DNA from: Aeromonas eucrenophila
GTDB lineage: Bacteria; Pseudomonadota; Gammaproteobacteria; Enterobacterales; Aeromonadaceae
DNA: 64,000 nucleotides
Direction of reading: 5' to 3'
Assembly (NCBI RefSeq): GCF_000819865.1
Contig: NZ_CDDF01000016.1
Coordinates: 151,140 to 215,139 of the forward strand
Positions within the stretch are counted from its first letter, which is position 1, and every line of letters begins with the position of its first letter. Positions 17,327 through 25,559 of the stretch are shown here, in pieces. The position numbers and the translations under genes were made by a program. The notes under the pieces are model-generated. The model was not told where the DNA came from. It made no database searches and saw only the letters and a list, made by a program, of their open reading frames with translations.

Positions 17327-18592
17327 TCAGGGGCGTTGCACCAGGTGATACTGCTTCTTACCCCGGCGCAGCAGCAGGAAGCTGCCAAAGCGCCAGTCGG
17401 TCTCAGCCAACTCATTCCCCTCGACCAAACGGCCGTTGACCATGATGGCACCGGCGGCCAGCAGCTCGCGGGCGATCCGCTTCGAGCTGGCGAGGCCGGT
17501 CGCCACCAGCAGCACCACCAGCTCCCCCTCTTGTTGCCAGGTCGTGGTCGGCAGGCCGCCGCCCGCCAGCTGCTCCAGCTGTGCCTCGTCAAGATCCCCC
17601 ACCCGGCCGCTGAACAGCAGCTCGCCGAGGGCGCGTGCGCCGGCCAGCTCGGCTTCCCCGTGCACCAGGGCGGTCAGCTCATCCGCCAGCACCTGCTGCG
17701 CCCCCTTGCGGCCCTGGCGGCCGGCGTCCTCGGCCTCCAGCGCGGCGATGTCGGCCAGCGGCAGGAAGCTGTAGTAGCGCAGGAAGCGGTAGACGTCCTC
17801 GTCCGCGGTGCCGAGCCAGAACTGGTGGAAGGCGTAGGGGGAGGTGAGCGCGGGATCCAGCCAGATGGCCCCCCCCTCGGTCTTGCCGAACTTGGTGCCA
17901 TCGGCCTTGGTGATGAGAGGCAGGGTCATGCCAAAAACCTGGGCCTGATGCAGGCGCCGGGTCAGATCCATGCCGCTGGTGATGTTGCCCCACTGATCGT
18001 TGCCGCCGATCTGCAGGGTGCAGCCGAGTTTCTGATGCAGCACGGCGAAGTCCTGGGACTGCAACAGGGCGTAGGAGAACTCGGTGAAGGAGATGCCCTG
18101 ATCCGGCCGGGCCAGACGCTGGCGCACCGACTCCCGCGCCAGCATGGCGTTGACCGAGAAGTGCTTGCCCACGTCCCGCAGGAAATCCAGGGCCGACATC
18201 TGCCCCATCCAGTCGGCGTTGTTGACCAGTTGGGGCGCCGCCATCCCCTCCCCCTCGGGCAGCAGGGCGGCGATCTGGGTCGACAGGCTGGCGACCCAGG
18301 CCCGCACCGTATCGGCACCGTTGAGGTTGCGCTCGGTCGCCTTGAAGCTGGGATCGCCGATGAGCCCGGTGGCGCCTCCCACCAGCGCCACCGGTCTGTG
18401 GCCGGCGAGCTGGAAGCGGCGCAGCATCAAGAGCGGCACCAGGTGGCCGATGTGCAGGCTGCCGGCGGTGGGATCGAAGCCGCAATAGAGGGTGCGCGGC
18501 TCGCTCAGGTGGGCGGCCAGCGCCTGGGGATCGGAATTCTGGGCGATGAGGCCGCGCTGGGTCAGCTCATCGAGCAACTGGGGGTCTGTCAT
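17327..18592 (-). CDS. tyrS: Tyrosyl-tRNA synthetase
   Basis: Class I aminoacyl-tRNA synthetase charging tRNA-Tyr. The 421-residue protein has the HIGH-type motif as LHIGHL after YCGFDPTAGS, the tyrosine pocket segment QIGGNDQWGNITSGMDL, and a KMSKS-type loop as KFGKTEGGAIWL. The C-terminal ~65 residues form an S4-like RNA-binding domain (SSKRIARELLAAGAIMVNGR). The KFGKT loop and 420-residue length are those of the bacterial TyrS group. Start 18592 (MTDPQLLDEL) follows GGAGAAT. It is divergent from the LuxR-type regulator. Confidence 0.95.
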   Translation of the reverse strand: MTDPQLLDELTQRGLIAQNSDPQALAAHLSEPRTLYCGFDPTAGSLHIGHLVPLLMLRRFQLAGHRPVALVGGATGLIGDPSFKATERNLNGADTVRAWVASLSTQIAALLPEGEGMAAPQLVNNADWMGQMSALDFLRDVGKHFSVNAMLARESVRQRLARPDQGISFTEFSYALLQSQDFAVLHQKLGCTLQIGGNDQWGNITSGMDLTRRLHQAQVFGMTLPLITKADGTKFGKTEGGAIWLDPALTSPYAFHQFWLGTADEDVYRFLRYYSFLPLADIAALEAEDAGRQGRKGAQQVLADELTALVHGEAELAGARALGELLFSGRVGDLDEAQLEQLAGGGLPTTTWQQEGELVVLLVATGLASSKRIARELLAAGAIMVNGRLVEGNELAETDWRFGSFLLLRRGKKQYHLVQRP

Positions 18593-18652
18593 GGATTCTC
18601 CGGGGTGCGGGGGAAAAGCTCCCATATTCCCGTTGCCACAGTCCCACGGCCA

Positions 18653-18668
18653 TGTCCCTTTGGGGACA
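18653..18668. promoter_or_regulatory. Small dyad in the tyrS/luxR-type divergent region
   Basis: TGTCCC and GGGACA form an inverted repeat with a 4-nt spacer, about 70 bp upstream of the LuxR-type gene and 61 bp upstream of tyrS. It could be an operator for the regulator. This is a positional guess. Confidence 0.3.
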
Positions 18669-18736
18669 GTTTTGCCACCTTCGTGCTAGCATTCCCGTCC
18701 TGGGCAATGCCGCCCTCGACGGGAACCAACGCCGCC

Positions 18737-19579
18737 ATGACCCACCCCTCGCTCACCAGCGCCCTGACCGATGCCGTCGATGCCCTGCATGGCAGCACCT
18801 TTCCAGCCACCCTGGTGCGGCTCATCCAGCAGCAGGTCCCCTTCGATTGTGCCCTGCTGCTCGGGGTCGGTCAGCGTCCCGTCTACCTCTACGACAACCT
18901 GAGCCATCAGAGGGCGCTGCTGTTCGATCGCTACCTCGCCGGCGACTTCGGTCAGGATCCCTTTATGCTGGCGTTGGCAAACGGTCTGGAGGCCGGGGTA
19001 TGGACCCAGGCAGAGGTGGGCCCGCTGGATCCGGACTACCAGAGACGCTTCTATCAGGCTACCGGCTGGCAGGAGGAGGTGGGGCTGATCCTGCCCATTC
19101 GAGCCGGGCTGACCCTGGTGCTGTTTCTGGGGCGCCTCGGCAAGCGCCGCCCCTTGAGCCCGAGTGAGCGGGCCAGGCTGGAGGAGCTGTTCCCGCTGAT
19201 ACACTCCCTCTGTCGCCAGCACTGGCTACGGGCCCAGCCTGTATCGGCGGCCCGGCCCCTGCTGGCGGAGAGTGGCGCCGCCGGCCTGGAAGGGACCGAC
19301 TTGAAAGAGAGGGTGGCGCAGGCGATGGCCAGCGTCGGCGGGGATCTGCTGACCCGCCGGGAGCGGCAGGTGGCCGGCCTGCTATTGCAGGGGCTGGATA
19401 CCGAGGCCATCGCCACGGCGCTGGGGATAGGCGGCGGCACAGTGAAGAATCACCGCAAACACCTCTACGGCAAGCTACGCGTCGGCTCACAGGCCGAGCT
19501 GTTCGGCTGCTTCCTCAATCACCTGATCACGGCGCCCACCGGTGGCATTGCCCCTGACGAGCTCTCCCCGACCCCATAA
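18737..19579 (+). CDS. LuxR-type (GerE helix-turn-helix) transcriptional regulator
   Basis: A 280-residue orphan regulator. The C-terminal GerE domain is at about 205-265, from LLTRRERQVAGLLLQGLDTE through IATALGIGGGTVKNHRKHLY to KLRVGSQAELF, all diagnostic of LuxR-type HTH. The N-terminal ~195 residues are not recognisable as an acyl-homoserine-lactone domain or receiver, so the input is unknown. An in-frame ATG 30 bp upstream (18707) is an alternative start. It is monocistronic and followed by a terminator that also separates it from the convergent exe operon. Confidence 0.8.
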   Translation: MTHPSLTSALTDAVDALHGSTFPATLVRLIQQQVPFDCALLLGVGQRPVYLYDNLSHQRALLFDRYLAGDFGQDPFMLALANGLEAGVWTQAEVGPLDPDYQRRFYQATGWQEEVGLILPIRAGLTLVLFLGRLGKRRPLSPSERARLEELFPLIHSLCRQHWLRAQPVSAARPLLAESGAAGLEGTDLKERVAQAMASVGGDLLTRRERQVAGLLLQGLDTEAIATALGIGGGTVKNHRKHLYGKLRVGSQAELFGCFLNHLITAPTGGIAPDELSPTP

Positions 19580-19583
19580 CAAA

Positions 19584-19612
19584 ACACCCCGCAGAAGCGG
19601 GGTGTCGTTTAT
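19584..19612. terminator. Terminator between the LuxR-type gene and exeN
   Basis: Perfect 9-bp stem ACACCCCGC / GCGGGGTGT with loop AGAA, followed by CGTTTATT on the plus strand and preceded by AAAAC, so it may serve both convergent units. Confidence 0.8.
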
Positions 19613-19623
19613 TCAAGGCTATC

Positions 19624-20382
19624 TTATATCCGGCCCTGATAGCGCAGCGGGAAGCGCCCCTGACCATCGGGCTGGCCGAGGAAGGGCAGCCCCTGCTTCA
19701 TCTGATCCGGCAACTCGGGACCCGGCTTGAGGGAGCCCTGGAACAGGTACTGGCGGTTGCTCTGCAGCTCCAGCTTGCCCTGCACCTGCACCGCCTCCGA
19801 ACCCTGCTTGAGCTCGGCCACCAGCTTGGAGTCGAGGCAGGTCAGCTTGACCTCGGGATCCCCCAGCACCAGCTTGCCCGCCGGAGTATCGGCCTCGGCG
19901 CCATACCAATAGAGGTTGCCGTAGAGGTTGTCACACCAGGGATTGCCCTGGGCGAACTGATCCACCTTGAGCTGTAGCTGGCCCGCCGCCTGCAGCGGGA
20001 AGGGCAGGCGCATGGGCACCCGCTCCAGCAACCAGGGTGCGGGCACATTGAGGGTGATGTCCCGGCCGAAGGCCGCGCCGCTCCAACCCACAACCCCCTG
20101 GCCGTTGAGGCCGCTGCGCTCGCCGAAGCGCACCGAGGCTTCGGGGGCGAGGCGCAGCAGCGACCAGCCGTTGAGATCCCAGCGCAACTGGGTCAGCGAC
20201 TCGCTGGCGTATTGCAGGCGCGCCACCTGGCCGCTCCAGAGGGTGCCGCTCACCCCCTCCAGCCGCACCATGTTGGCGGGCAACGGCAGATAGCGCACCA
20301 CCAGGGAGGCCGGCAGCTGCACCAGCAGGAAACCCAGATAGGCCACCAAAAACAGGATTGCTATCAGAATATTACGCTTCAT
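19624..20382 (-). CDS. exeN: Type II secretion protein N
   Basis: GspN-family inner-membrane protein, last gene of the exeC-N operon. The 252-residue protein has one N-terminal membrane anchor (ILIAILFLVAYLGFLLVQLP) and a large periplasmic part with the GspN pattern LEGVSGTLWSGQVARL near residue 45. GspN is present only in some type II systems and its role is unclear; it was reported dispensable for secretion in some species. The start overlaps the exeM stop by 4 bp (ATGA type), indicating coupling. Confidence 0.93.
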   Translation of the reverse strand: MKRNILIAILFLVAYLGFLLVQLPASLVVRYLPLPANMVRLEGVSGTLWSGQVARLQYASESLTQLRWDLNGWSLLRLAPEASVRFGERSGLNGQGVVGWSGAAFGRDITLNVPAPWLLERVPMRLPFPLQAAGQLQLKVDQFAQGNPWCDNLYGNLYWYGAEADTPAGKLVLGDPEVKLTCLDSKLVAELKQGSEAVQVQGKLELQSNRQYLFQGSLKPGPELPDQMKQGLPFLGQPDGQGRFPLRYQGRI

Positions 20383-20870
20383 TGGGGACGACTCAGTTGC
20401 AAACGTCTGACCTTGACCAGACCCGGTGCCAGATTCTCACGGGCCACTTCGATGACTTGAACCTGCACCCCGTGCTGATCGGAGAGGGTCGCCAGCCAGA
20501 GCAGCAGCGCATCGAACGGTACCGTATCTATCCATACCTGCAGCTCCTGCCCCTGAGGTTGCAGGCGGGCTATCTTGATCTTCTGGTTGAAGGCGGTGCG
20601 GTTTACCACCCCATCCAGGGTGCCGCTGGTGTCTATCTGGCGTCCGCTGCTGCCCTGCATGGCCAGCACCTCCTGCCCCTTCTCCTTCAGCCAGGCCAGC
20701 GTCTGCTGCTGATTGACAACCTGCCGCTCCCGCTCGGCGATGCGATTGGCAACGGGTTGCCAGATGGCCCAGTAGCAGAGCCCGATCAGCAGGCAGCTGC
20801 CCCCCACCGCCACCAGCCGTTGTTCACGGGTGCTGATGCCATGCCACCAGCCTTGCAGTTTGTCCATCAT
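20379..20870 (-). CDS. exeM: Type II secretion protein M
   Basis: Bitopic inner-membrane platform protein that binds ExeL and stabilises it. The 163-residue protein has a short cytoplasmic N-terminus ([20 protein letters not shown]), a membrane segment at about 22-40, and a periplasmic ferredoxin-like domain, the standard GspM plan. The start overlaps exeL and the stop overlaps exeN, both by 4 bp. Confidence 0.93.
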   Translation of the reverse strand: MMDKLQGWWHGISTREQRLVAVGGSCLLIGLCYWAIWQPVANRIAERERQVVNQQQTLAWLKEKGQEVLAMQGSSGRQIDTSGTLDGVVNRTAFNQKIKIARLQPQGQELQVWIDTVPFDALLLWLATLSDQHGVQVQVIEVARENLAPGLVKVRRLQLSRPQ

Positions 20871-22051
20871 GATGATTTACCCTTGAGCACCAGCGCCCCC
20901 TCGACCTTGCCCTCGGTGCTGCGCACCTCCCCCTGTTGCACCTCGAAGCGCTTGCCCGCCAGTTCGCGGAAACGCTCTATCTCGGTGAAGCCGGGCGCCG
21001 TGACCTGCAGTCTGAGCTCCCCGCGGGTCGCGTCGAAGCGCAGCACCTCGGGTTTGAGACCGGGCACCTCGGCAAACACCGGCGCCAGCTCGGTCAGCAA
21101 CAGCAGGATCCCGTCCTGAGGCGCCTGACCCAGTTGCTTGAGGTGCTGGGTCATCTGGCTGCGCACGTTGACGATGCGGGTCTCTCCCGGGAAGATCCGG
21201 GCGTAGACCTGCCTGATCTCGGCCTTGAGCGCCTTGTCCTGCTCCGCCAGCTGATAGAGGTGCACGCCGCGCTGGGTCAGGGCGACCAGCAGCAAGAGCC
21301 CCGCCACCACCGCCACCTTGCGCCACTGCAACCAGTAGCGGGAGTATTCGGTCTGGGGTCGATAGGGCCCCTGCAACAGGTTCGCCTGGCAGCCGAGCGC
21401 CCCCTTGGCCAGCAGCAGCATGGGCAGTTCGGGATCCGCCGCCTGCCAGTTGGCGCCCGCCAGTGCGGGCGGCGGCGTATGGCTGTGAATGGTGACGGGC
21501 TCGGGCTGGGCCGCCAGCAGCATGGCCAGCAGGGACTCCTCGGCCACTATGCCCTGGCGAGGGCCCTGGCGCAGCAGCCACTCCTCACCTAGCTGCAAGG
21601 CAGACCAGCCCTCGCTGGCCAGCGGCAGGGTCAGCACATCGGGCAACAGCTGCAGGCTCTTGAGACCGGCCTGCTGCAACCAGCCGAGCCAGATCTGCAT
21701 CTTCGCCTTGTCCACCGCCATCAGATCCACCTCGTTGCCCTGGTGGCCCAGTACCACCAGATGCAGGGCGTCCACGTCGGAGGCGATCTGCTCTTCCAGC
21801 AGATAGGGCAGCGCCGCCGCGGCCTGCCGGCTGTACTTGCCCGGCAGGCTGACCCGCCGGAAGATAAGATCGCTGCCGGGCACCAGGGTCACCACGGGGC
21901 GGCCACCGGCACGCTCCTGCAGCTCGCCGAGGGCATGGGCCGAGGCCAGGGTGCCGGAGGCGATGATCTCCTGCTCCTGCGTCGACCACACCAGCCACTG
22001 CACCGGCTGCTGCGCATTGGTCCCCAGCCGGATGACCAGACTCTCGCTCAC
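20867..22051 (-). CDS. exeL: Type II secretion protein L
   Basis: Platform protein that ties the cytoplasmic ATPase ExeE to the inner membrane. It is a 394-residue protein with an actin-like cytoplasmic domain (about 1-240), one membrane segment at about 255-272 ([15 protein letters not shown]) and a periplasmic ferredoxin-like domain. The GTG start at 22051 ([10 protein letters not shown]) was chosen because GGAGAA sits exactly 6 nt upstream; ATG at 22081 or 22069 would bury that Shine-Dalgarno. A 111-bp gap to exeK breaks the otherwise tight operon. Confidence 0.92.
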   Translation of the reverse strand: MSESLVIRLGTNAQQPVQWLVWSTQEQEIIASGTLASAHALGELQERAGGRPVVTLVPGSDLIFRRVSLPGKYSRQAAAALPYLLEEQIASDVDALHLVVLGHQGNEVDLMAVDKAKMQIWLGWLQQAGLKSLQLLPDVLTLPLASEGWSALQLGEEWLLRQGPRQGIVAEESLLAMLLAAQPEPVTIHSHTPPPALAGANWQAADPELPMLLLAKGALGCQANLLQGPYRPQTEYSRYWLQWRKVAVVAGLLLLVALTQRGVHLYQLAEQDKALKAEIRQVYARIFPGETRIVNVRSQMTQHLKQLGQAPQDGILLLLTELAPVFAEVPGLKPEVLRFDATRGELRLQVTAPGFTEIERFRELAGKRFEVQQGEVRSTEGKVEGALVLKGKSS

Positions 22052-22162
22052 AAATAATTCTCCTGCCATGGCCGCCAGCATCCATGTCGATGGGCGGGGT
22101 CGCAGCCTCGGGCTGCTATTAAGGGGGCGGACAGGCGGGGCCTTGGGCCGGCCGTCTCCCTG

Positions 22163-23173
22163 TTATTCGGCGCCATCGTTCAGACGGCGCAACATCACCA
22201 ATTTGTTGTCCTTGCCGCGTTGGAACACCGTCTTAAGGCGGGCCCGCGCATCCCCCACTTCCGCCAGCAGGCTGGCCTCGAAGAAGTTGCTCGTGACACC
22301 CAGCGCGGCCTCGAGTCCGGTGATGGTACTCGCCTGCACTGGCAGCTCATCCGTCATCTCCTTCTTCTCCTTCCACCCCTTCTTGGGACGGCTGGTCAGC
22401 ACCTGCTTGGCATCGTCGAGGGATATCTTGCCCTGATAGAGGCCGACCAGCAGGGCCGCCCGCTCGGGCTTGATGGTGTTGATGTTCACCACCAGCTTGT
22501 CGTTGGGCAGGGCGCAGACATAGGGGGCCAGCCGGGCATAAAGCTCACCGCTCATCCCGCGTACCGCCCGCAGCTCATCCGTCCCCAGCATCCACTGGTT
22601 GGCCGTCAGATAGGGGGGATTGAGCCCCTCGTAATAGGCATCCTCGGCCCCGTTGCTGGAGACCAGCTGGGTGTCCTTGTCGGTCCAGTCGCGGATGGCA
22701 TCGGTCAGCTGCACCGCCTCGTAATCGTCGACCTCCAGCGCCCCCAGCAGGGCCCGGAACGCCTTGACCGCATAGGGCTGTTTCTCAAGATCGTCGCCGT
22801 CTTCTCCCTCTTTGAGGGGCACGCTCAGGCTGTTGAGGTTGAAGCAGGACTGCAGATCCCGCACCCGCCCGGACAGGGTGCCGTCATCCACCGGGAAGAC
22901 CCCGTCCTCACGGGCCCAGTTCTGATTCAGGTTCACCACGTCCTTGTCGTCCTTGAAGTCCTGATTGAGCACCTTGATCACCAGCGCCTCCGCCGACATG
23001 GCATACCACCAGGCCTGCTTGCCGATGGTGAGGTTGCTGGTGCGGCGCAGCTCGAGCTGCAACCGGCCGCTCATGTTGCTGGCGACGATCACCATCACCG
23101 ACAGGATCAGCAACACCACCAGCAGGGCCATGCCCCCCTGCCGACCTGGGCGAGTGCGACGATCAGCTGCCAT
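22163..23173 (-). CDS. exeK: Type II secretion minor pseudopilin K
   Basis: Largest minor pseudopilin, at the pseudopilus tip with I and J. The 336-residue protein has a basic leader ending RPGRQGG followed by the hydrophobic helix MALLVVLLILSVMVIVAS. As usual for GspK the +5 residue is not Glu. SAEALVIKVL and the helical insert domain follow. ATG 23173 (MAADRRTR) has AGAGGGCAGA upstream, and its first 11 bp overlap the stop of a duplicated exeJ tail. A near-identical first ~17 nt of exeK also occurs at 23273, part of the same duplication. Confidence 0.93.
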   Translation of the reverse strand: MAADRRTRPGRQGGMALLVVLLILSVMVIVASNMSGRLQLELRRTSNLTIGKQAWWYAMSAEALVIKVLNQDFKDDKDVVNLNQNWAREDGVFPVDDGTLSGRVRDLQSCFNLNSLSVPLKEGEDGDDLEKQPYAVKAFRALLGALEVDDYEAVQLTDAIRDWTDKDTQLVSSNGAEDAYYEGLNPPYLTANQWMLGTDELRAVRGMSGELYARLAPYVCALPNDKLVVNINTIKPERAALLVGLYQGKISLDDAKQVLTSRPKKGWKEKKEMTDELPVQASTITGLEAALGVTSNFFEASLLAEVGDARARLKTVFQRGKDNKLVMLRRLNDGAE

Positions 23174-23273
23174 TCTCTGCCCTCTGGCCACCAGCCCCGA
23201 TCAGGAACTGATGATGACGAATGGTACCGTCACCCTCAGTGACGGTCAGGGAAAAACGACGATCAGCTGCCAT
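23163..23273 (-). pseudogene. Duplicated exeJ-tail / exeK-head junction
   Basis: A 36-codon frame begins with the first six codons of exeK (MAADRR) and then reads into a second copy of the exeJ C-terminus ([15 protein letters not shown] and on), ending at a TGA that overlaps the true exeK start. The real exeJ ends with [14 protein letters not shown] at the same relative place 100 bp away. Between the two tails most nucleotide differences are synonymous (TTG/CTG, ATT/ATC, GCC/GCT, GCT/GCA). It fits a junction between two diverged alleles. It has AGAGGG upstream, so it may be translated, but no function is proposed. Confidence 0.72.
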
Positions 23274-24036
23274 TCTCAGCCCTCTGGCCACCGGCCCCAA
23301 TCAAGAACTGCCGGCGAATGGTACCGTAATCCGCCAGATCCAGCTCCACCGCCAACCCATAGGGCAGCACGTCGCGCTGGGTCCACTCTTCCTTCCATTG
23401 CCCCTTGTCGTAAAAATAGAGCCGCAGCGCCGTCACCCCCGTCAACACGGGCTGGATGCGGGGCTCGGTGCCGATCACCGGATCCGGATAGAGGTAACTC
23501 ATCCGCTCCAGGGTCTGCTCCTTGAGCCGCCAGCCGACCCGCTGCAAGCCGGAGCGCGGCAGTATGCCGTCCGGGTTGAGCCAGCCACCGCGGATGAAGG
23601 CCATGCCCCAGTCATCGCTCTGCTGGCCGAAGCGGGAAGCCGCCAGCAGCACCTTGTTGTTCTCGCCGTCGATGCGACCGCTGCGGGGCACCATCTGGCT
23701 GACGTCCCGTTCCAGCAGGCTGAAGGCGAGCTGCAGCTCGGATAGCCGCGCCTCCTTCTTCTTGGCCACCTCGTCGCTGGTAAGCACCCCCTGCAGCACC
23801 TGATAGGCGCCCATGCTCAGGCTGGCGAAGATGGCGATGGCCACCAGCATTTCCAGCAGGGTAAAACCCGCCTGCCGAATGCGCTGCCGTTGTACCGGCG
23901 ATGGCACCATAGGCGTCTCCAACAGGGTGAAACCCGCCTGCCGAATGCGCTGCCGTTGTACCGGCGATGGCCCCATCGGCATCTCCAGCAGGGTAAAACC
24001 ACCCTGGTGGCTGCTTAAATTCAGATGAACTTTCAT
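23263..24036 (-). CDS. exeJ: Type II secretion minor pseudopilin J with triplicated prepilin-cleavage motif
   Basis: Minor pseudopilin of the tip complex with ExeI and ExeK. From the start at 24036 ([10 protein letters not shown]) the protein has 257 residues. Normally one GFTLLE motif precedes the hydrophobic helix. Here it occurs three times, at about residues 13, 35 and 57, spaced by 22 residues, and only the last is followed by the membrane helix ([19 protein letters not shown]). The two extra units come from a 66-bp tandem repeat. An internal ATG at 23910 with GGAG 6 nt upstream would give a normal 16-residue leader ([15 protein letters not shown]) and a 215-residue protein. The 24036 start overlaps the exeI stop (ATGA). 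Confidence 0.9.
   Translation of the reverse strand: MKVHLNLSSHQGGFTLLEMPMGPSPVQRQRIRQAGFTLLETPMVPSPVQRQRIRQAGFTLLEMLVAIAIFASLSMGAYQVLQGVLTSDEVAKKKEARLSELQLAFSLLERDVSQMVPRSGRIDGENNKVLLAASRFGQQSDDWGMAFIRGGWLNPDGILPRSGLQRVGWRLKEQTLERMSYLYPDPVIGTEPRIQPVLTGVTALRLYFYDKGQWKEEWTQRDVLPYGLAVELDLADYGTIRRQFLIGAGGQRAENGS
23853..24000. repeat. 66-bp tandem repeat in the exeJ leader region
   Basis: CAGGGT(A/G)AAACC recurs at 23857, 23923 and 23989, exactly 66 bp apart, with two complete units and a partial third. The two full units differ at only a few positions. Each encodes 22 residues holding GFTLLE, a Met-Gly/Val-Pro-Ser-Pro segment and a basic VQRQRIRQA stretch. Confidence 0.92.
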
Positions 24037-24416
24037 CGACTGATATAGGTCCGGATCATGGTCACGGGGCTCTCTGCCTTGGGTGCGGTGCGCACCTCCA
24101 TGTCCAGCGCCTTGAAGTTGTTGTCGGCGGTGGCGACGCCGCGATAGCGCCAGTACCAGGTCTGCCCGGCCAGCTCCTCTTCCCCTTCCACCCAGCTGTC
24201 CCCAGGCCACTTGGCTTCGAGCTTCTGCTGCACCAGCTGGTTTTCCACCACCCAGGTCGCCAGCGTCTTCTCTTCCAGGTAGTTGAGGCCGGACAGGTGC
24301 TCGCTGGCGGTCTTCATCACCGCGAGCCCGGCGATGGCGAACACTGCCAGCGCCACCATCACCTCCAGCAGCGTCATGCCACGGGCGTTCATGTTACCCA
24401 TGCCGCGGCCGTTCAC
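24033..24416 (-). CDS. exeI: Type II secretion minor pseudopilin I
   Basis: Minor pseudopilin that nucleates the tip complex. The 127-residue form starts at GTG 24416, which overlaps the exeH stop (GTGA) and follows GAGGAAGAGGA; ATGs at 24401 and 24392 are alternatives that would give leaders of 8 or 5 residues. Cleavage is expected after NARG, before [20 protein letters not shown]. Glu at +5 is present. The start of exeJ overlaps its stop. Confidence 0.92.
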   Translation of the reverse strand: MNGRGMGNMNARGMTLLEVMVALAVFAIAGLAVMKTASEHLSGLNYLEEKTLATWVVENQLVQQKLEAKWPGDSWVEGEEELAGQTWYWRYRGVATADNNFKALDMEVRTAPKAESPVTMIRTYISR

Positions 24417-24970
24417 TCCTCTTCCTCTTCATCTTGCAACAGGGTCAGGCGGCCGAACTCGTCCCCCTTGACCGTGCGCAGGTAGGGGGTCTCGTCATCC
24501 TGCTGGGTCAGGCTCAGCACGAAGGGGGTGAGTTCCCCCCCCGGGAAGATGAGGATCTGGGGGGTACGCTCCTTCTCGTCACGTCCCTGCTCGGTCTTCT
24601 CGTCCGAGTCGGTACGCCAGCTGAAACCCTCCAGCTCGACGCTCAGGGTCATCTCCTCCGGCAGCTCGACCGGCCCCAGGATCTTGTCGCCGGTCAGCGC
24701 CTGCCATTTTCTGTCTTTGGCCGCGCGGGACATAAACTGCCAGCCGTGATCCTCGAGCCGCAGCCCCAACAGACGGCCATCCATCACCGCATACTCCTGG
24801 GCCTGCTGCAGGGTCGCCATGAAGCGGCGCGCCTGCTTGTCCAGCTCCCGATCGCCCTTGACGCCCCCCATACTGAGGACGACGGCGGTGGCCACCAGCC
24901 CCATCAGCATGGCAACCAGCAACACCTCCAGCAGGGTGAAACCGGACTGGCGAGACGGGGCCTGCCTCAT
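24413..24970 (-). CDS. exeH: Type II secretion minor pseudopilin H
   Basis: Minor pseudopilin linking the tip complex to the ExeG shaft. The 185-residue protein has leader MRQAPSRQSG and mature start FTLLEVLLVAMLMGLVATAV with Glu +5. The C-terminus is an acidic run (five consecutive Glu). The start codon lies within a perfect 11-bp hairpin and no purine-rich Shine-Dalgarno is visible, unusual for this operon. It follows exeG by 47 bp. The stop overlaps the exeI GTG. Confidence 0.93.
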   Translation of the reverse strand: MRQAPSRQSGFTLLEVLLVAMLMGLVATAVVLSMGGVKGDRELDKQARRFMATLQQAQEYAVMDGRLLGLRLEDHGWQFMSRAAKDRKWQALTGDKILGPVELPEEMTLSVELEGFSWRTDSDEKTEQGRDEKERTPQILIFPGGELTPFVLSLTQQDDETPYLRTVKGDEFGRLTLLQDEEEEE

Positions 24971-24982
24971 AGAGGCAGGCCC
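24958..24982 (-). promoter_or_regulatory. Perfect hairpin enclosing the exeH start codon
   Basis: GGGCCTGCCTC and GAGGCAGGCCC form an 11-bp perfect stem with a 3-nt loop (24969-24971). The exeH start codon (24968-24970) spans loop and stem. No T-run follows on the minus strand, so it looks less like a terminator than a translational or mRNA-processing element that separates abundant exeG from the minor pseudopilin genes. Confidence 0.6.
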
Positions 24983-25017
24983 GGCAAGGGGTGATGAACC
25001 AGAGTGCGATCAAGCAC

Positions 25018-25449
25018 TTATTGGAAATCCTTCAGATTCCAGTTGCCGATGTCATCGTCGGTACCGGCTTCGCCATCCAGCCCGGTGCTGAAGATGTCGA
25101 TCTTGCCGAACTGACCCGGACTCAGCAGTTGATACTGGTTACCCCAGGGATCCTGCGGCAGGCGCTTGATGTAGCCCCCTTCCCGGTAGCTGCGCGGCTC
25201 GGGGGACGCGGTCGGTTTGTTGACCAGGGCATCCAGTCCCTGCTCTGTGGTCGGGTAGCGGTTGTTGTCCAGCTTGTACATGTCGAGGGCATTTTCCAGC
25301 GCGACTATGTCGGAGACCGCCTTCTGCTGATCCGCCTTCTCCTTGTTGCCCATCAGGTTGGGCACCACCAGACTGGCCAGGATCCCCAGGATCACGATGA
25401 CCACCATGACTTCCAGCAGGGTAAAACCGGCTTGACGACGCTTGTGCAT
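25018..25449 (-). CDS. exeG: Type II secretion major pseudopilin G
   Basis: Major subunit of the pseudopilus, processed and N-methylated by the prepilin peptidase (not in this window). The 143-residue protein has leader MHKRRQAG, then FTLLEVMVVIVILGILASLV with Glu +5. The C-terminal part has the calcium-binding loop of GspG (around LDGEAGTDDDIGNW) and the conserved YRYPTTEQG-like segment, here NNRYPTTEQGLDAL. The Shine-Dalgarno TTAGGAGCAA is strong. It is separated from exeF by 110 bp containing a duplicated exeF tail. Confidence 0.96.
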   Translation of the reverse strand: MHKRRQAGFTLLEVMVVIVILGILASLVVPNLMGNKEKADQQKAVSDIVALENALDMYKLDNNRYPTTEQGLDALVNKPTASPEPRSYREGGYIKRLPQDPWGNQYQLLSPGQFGKIDIFSTGLDGEAGTDDDIGNWNLKDFQ

Positions 25450-25486
25450 ACTACTTGCTCCTAACGAATTGAGACGGCCAGAGCCA

Positions 25487-25535
25487 TCAGAGATTGACCA
25501 TGTTGTTGAGTTCGAGCGAATTGACTGCAGGATCG
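25487..25535 (-). pseudogene. Duplicated exeF tail between exeF and exeG
   Basis: Downstream of the exeF stop, the last nine codons of exeF (LELNNMVNL plus stop) appear again, one frame shifted relative to exeF. Four of the codons differ and all differences are synonymous (GAG/GAA, AAT/AAC, GTG/GTC, TTA/CTC). CGATCCTGCAG before this is also shared. It appears to be the end of a diverged exeF allele joined to exeG. Confidence 0.75.
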
Positions 25536-25559
25536 GCCGAAGTCACCCGCACGCCAGCA

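Noticed and set aside
17267..18700. Plus-strand extension of the LuxR-type frame across tyrS
   Set aside because: This part is antisense to tyrS; only the portion from 18737 has family similarity and a plausible start.
24045..24210. Longer exeJ starting at 24210
   Set aside because: This would place 58 extra codons inside exeI in another frame. The ATG at 24036 overlapping the exeI stop is typical of this operon.
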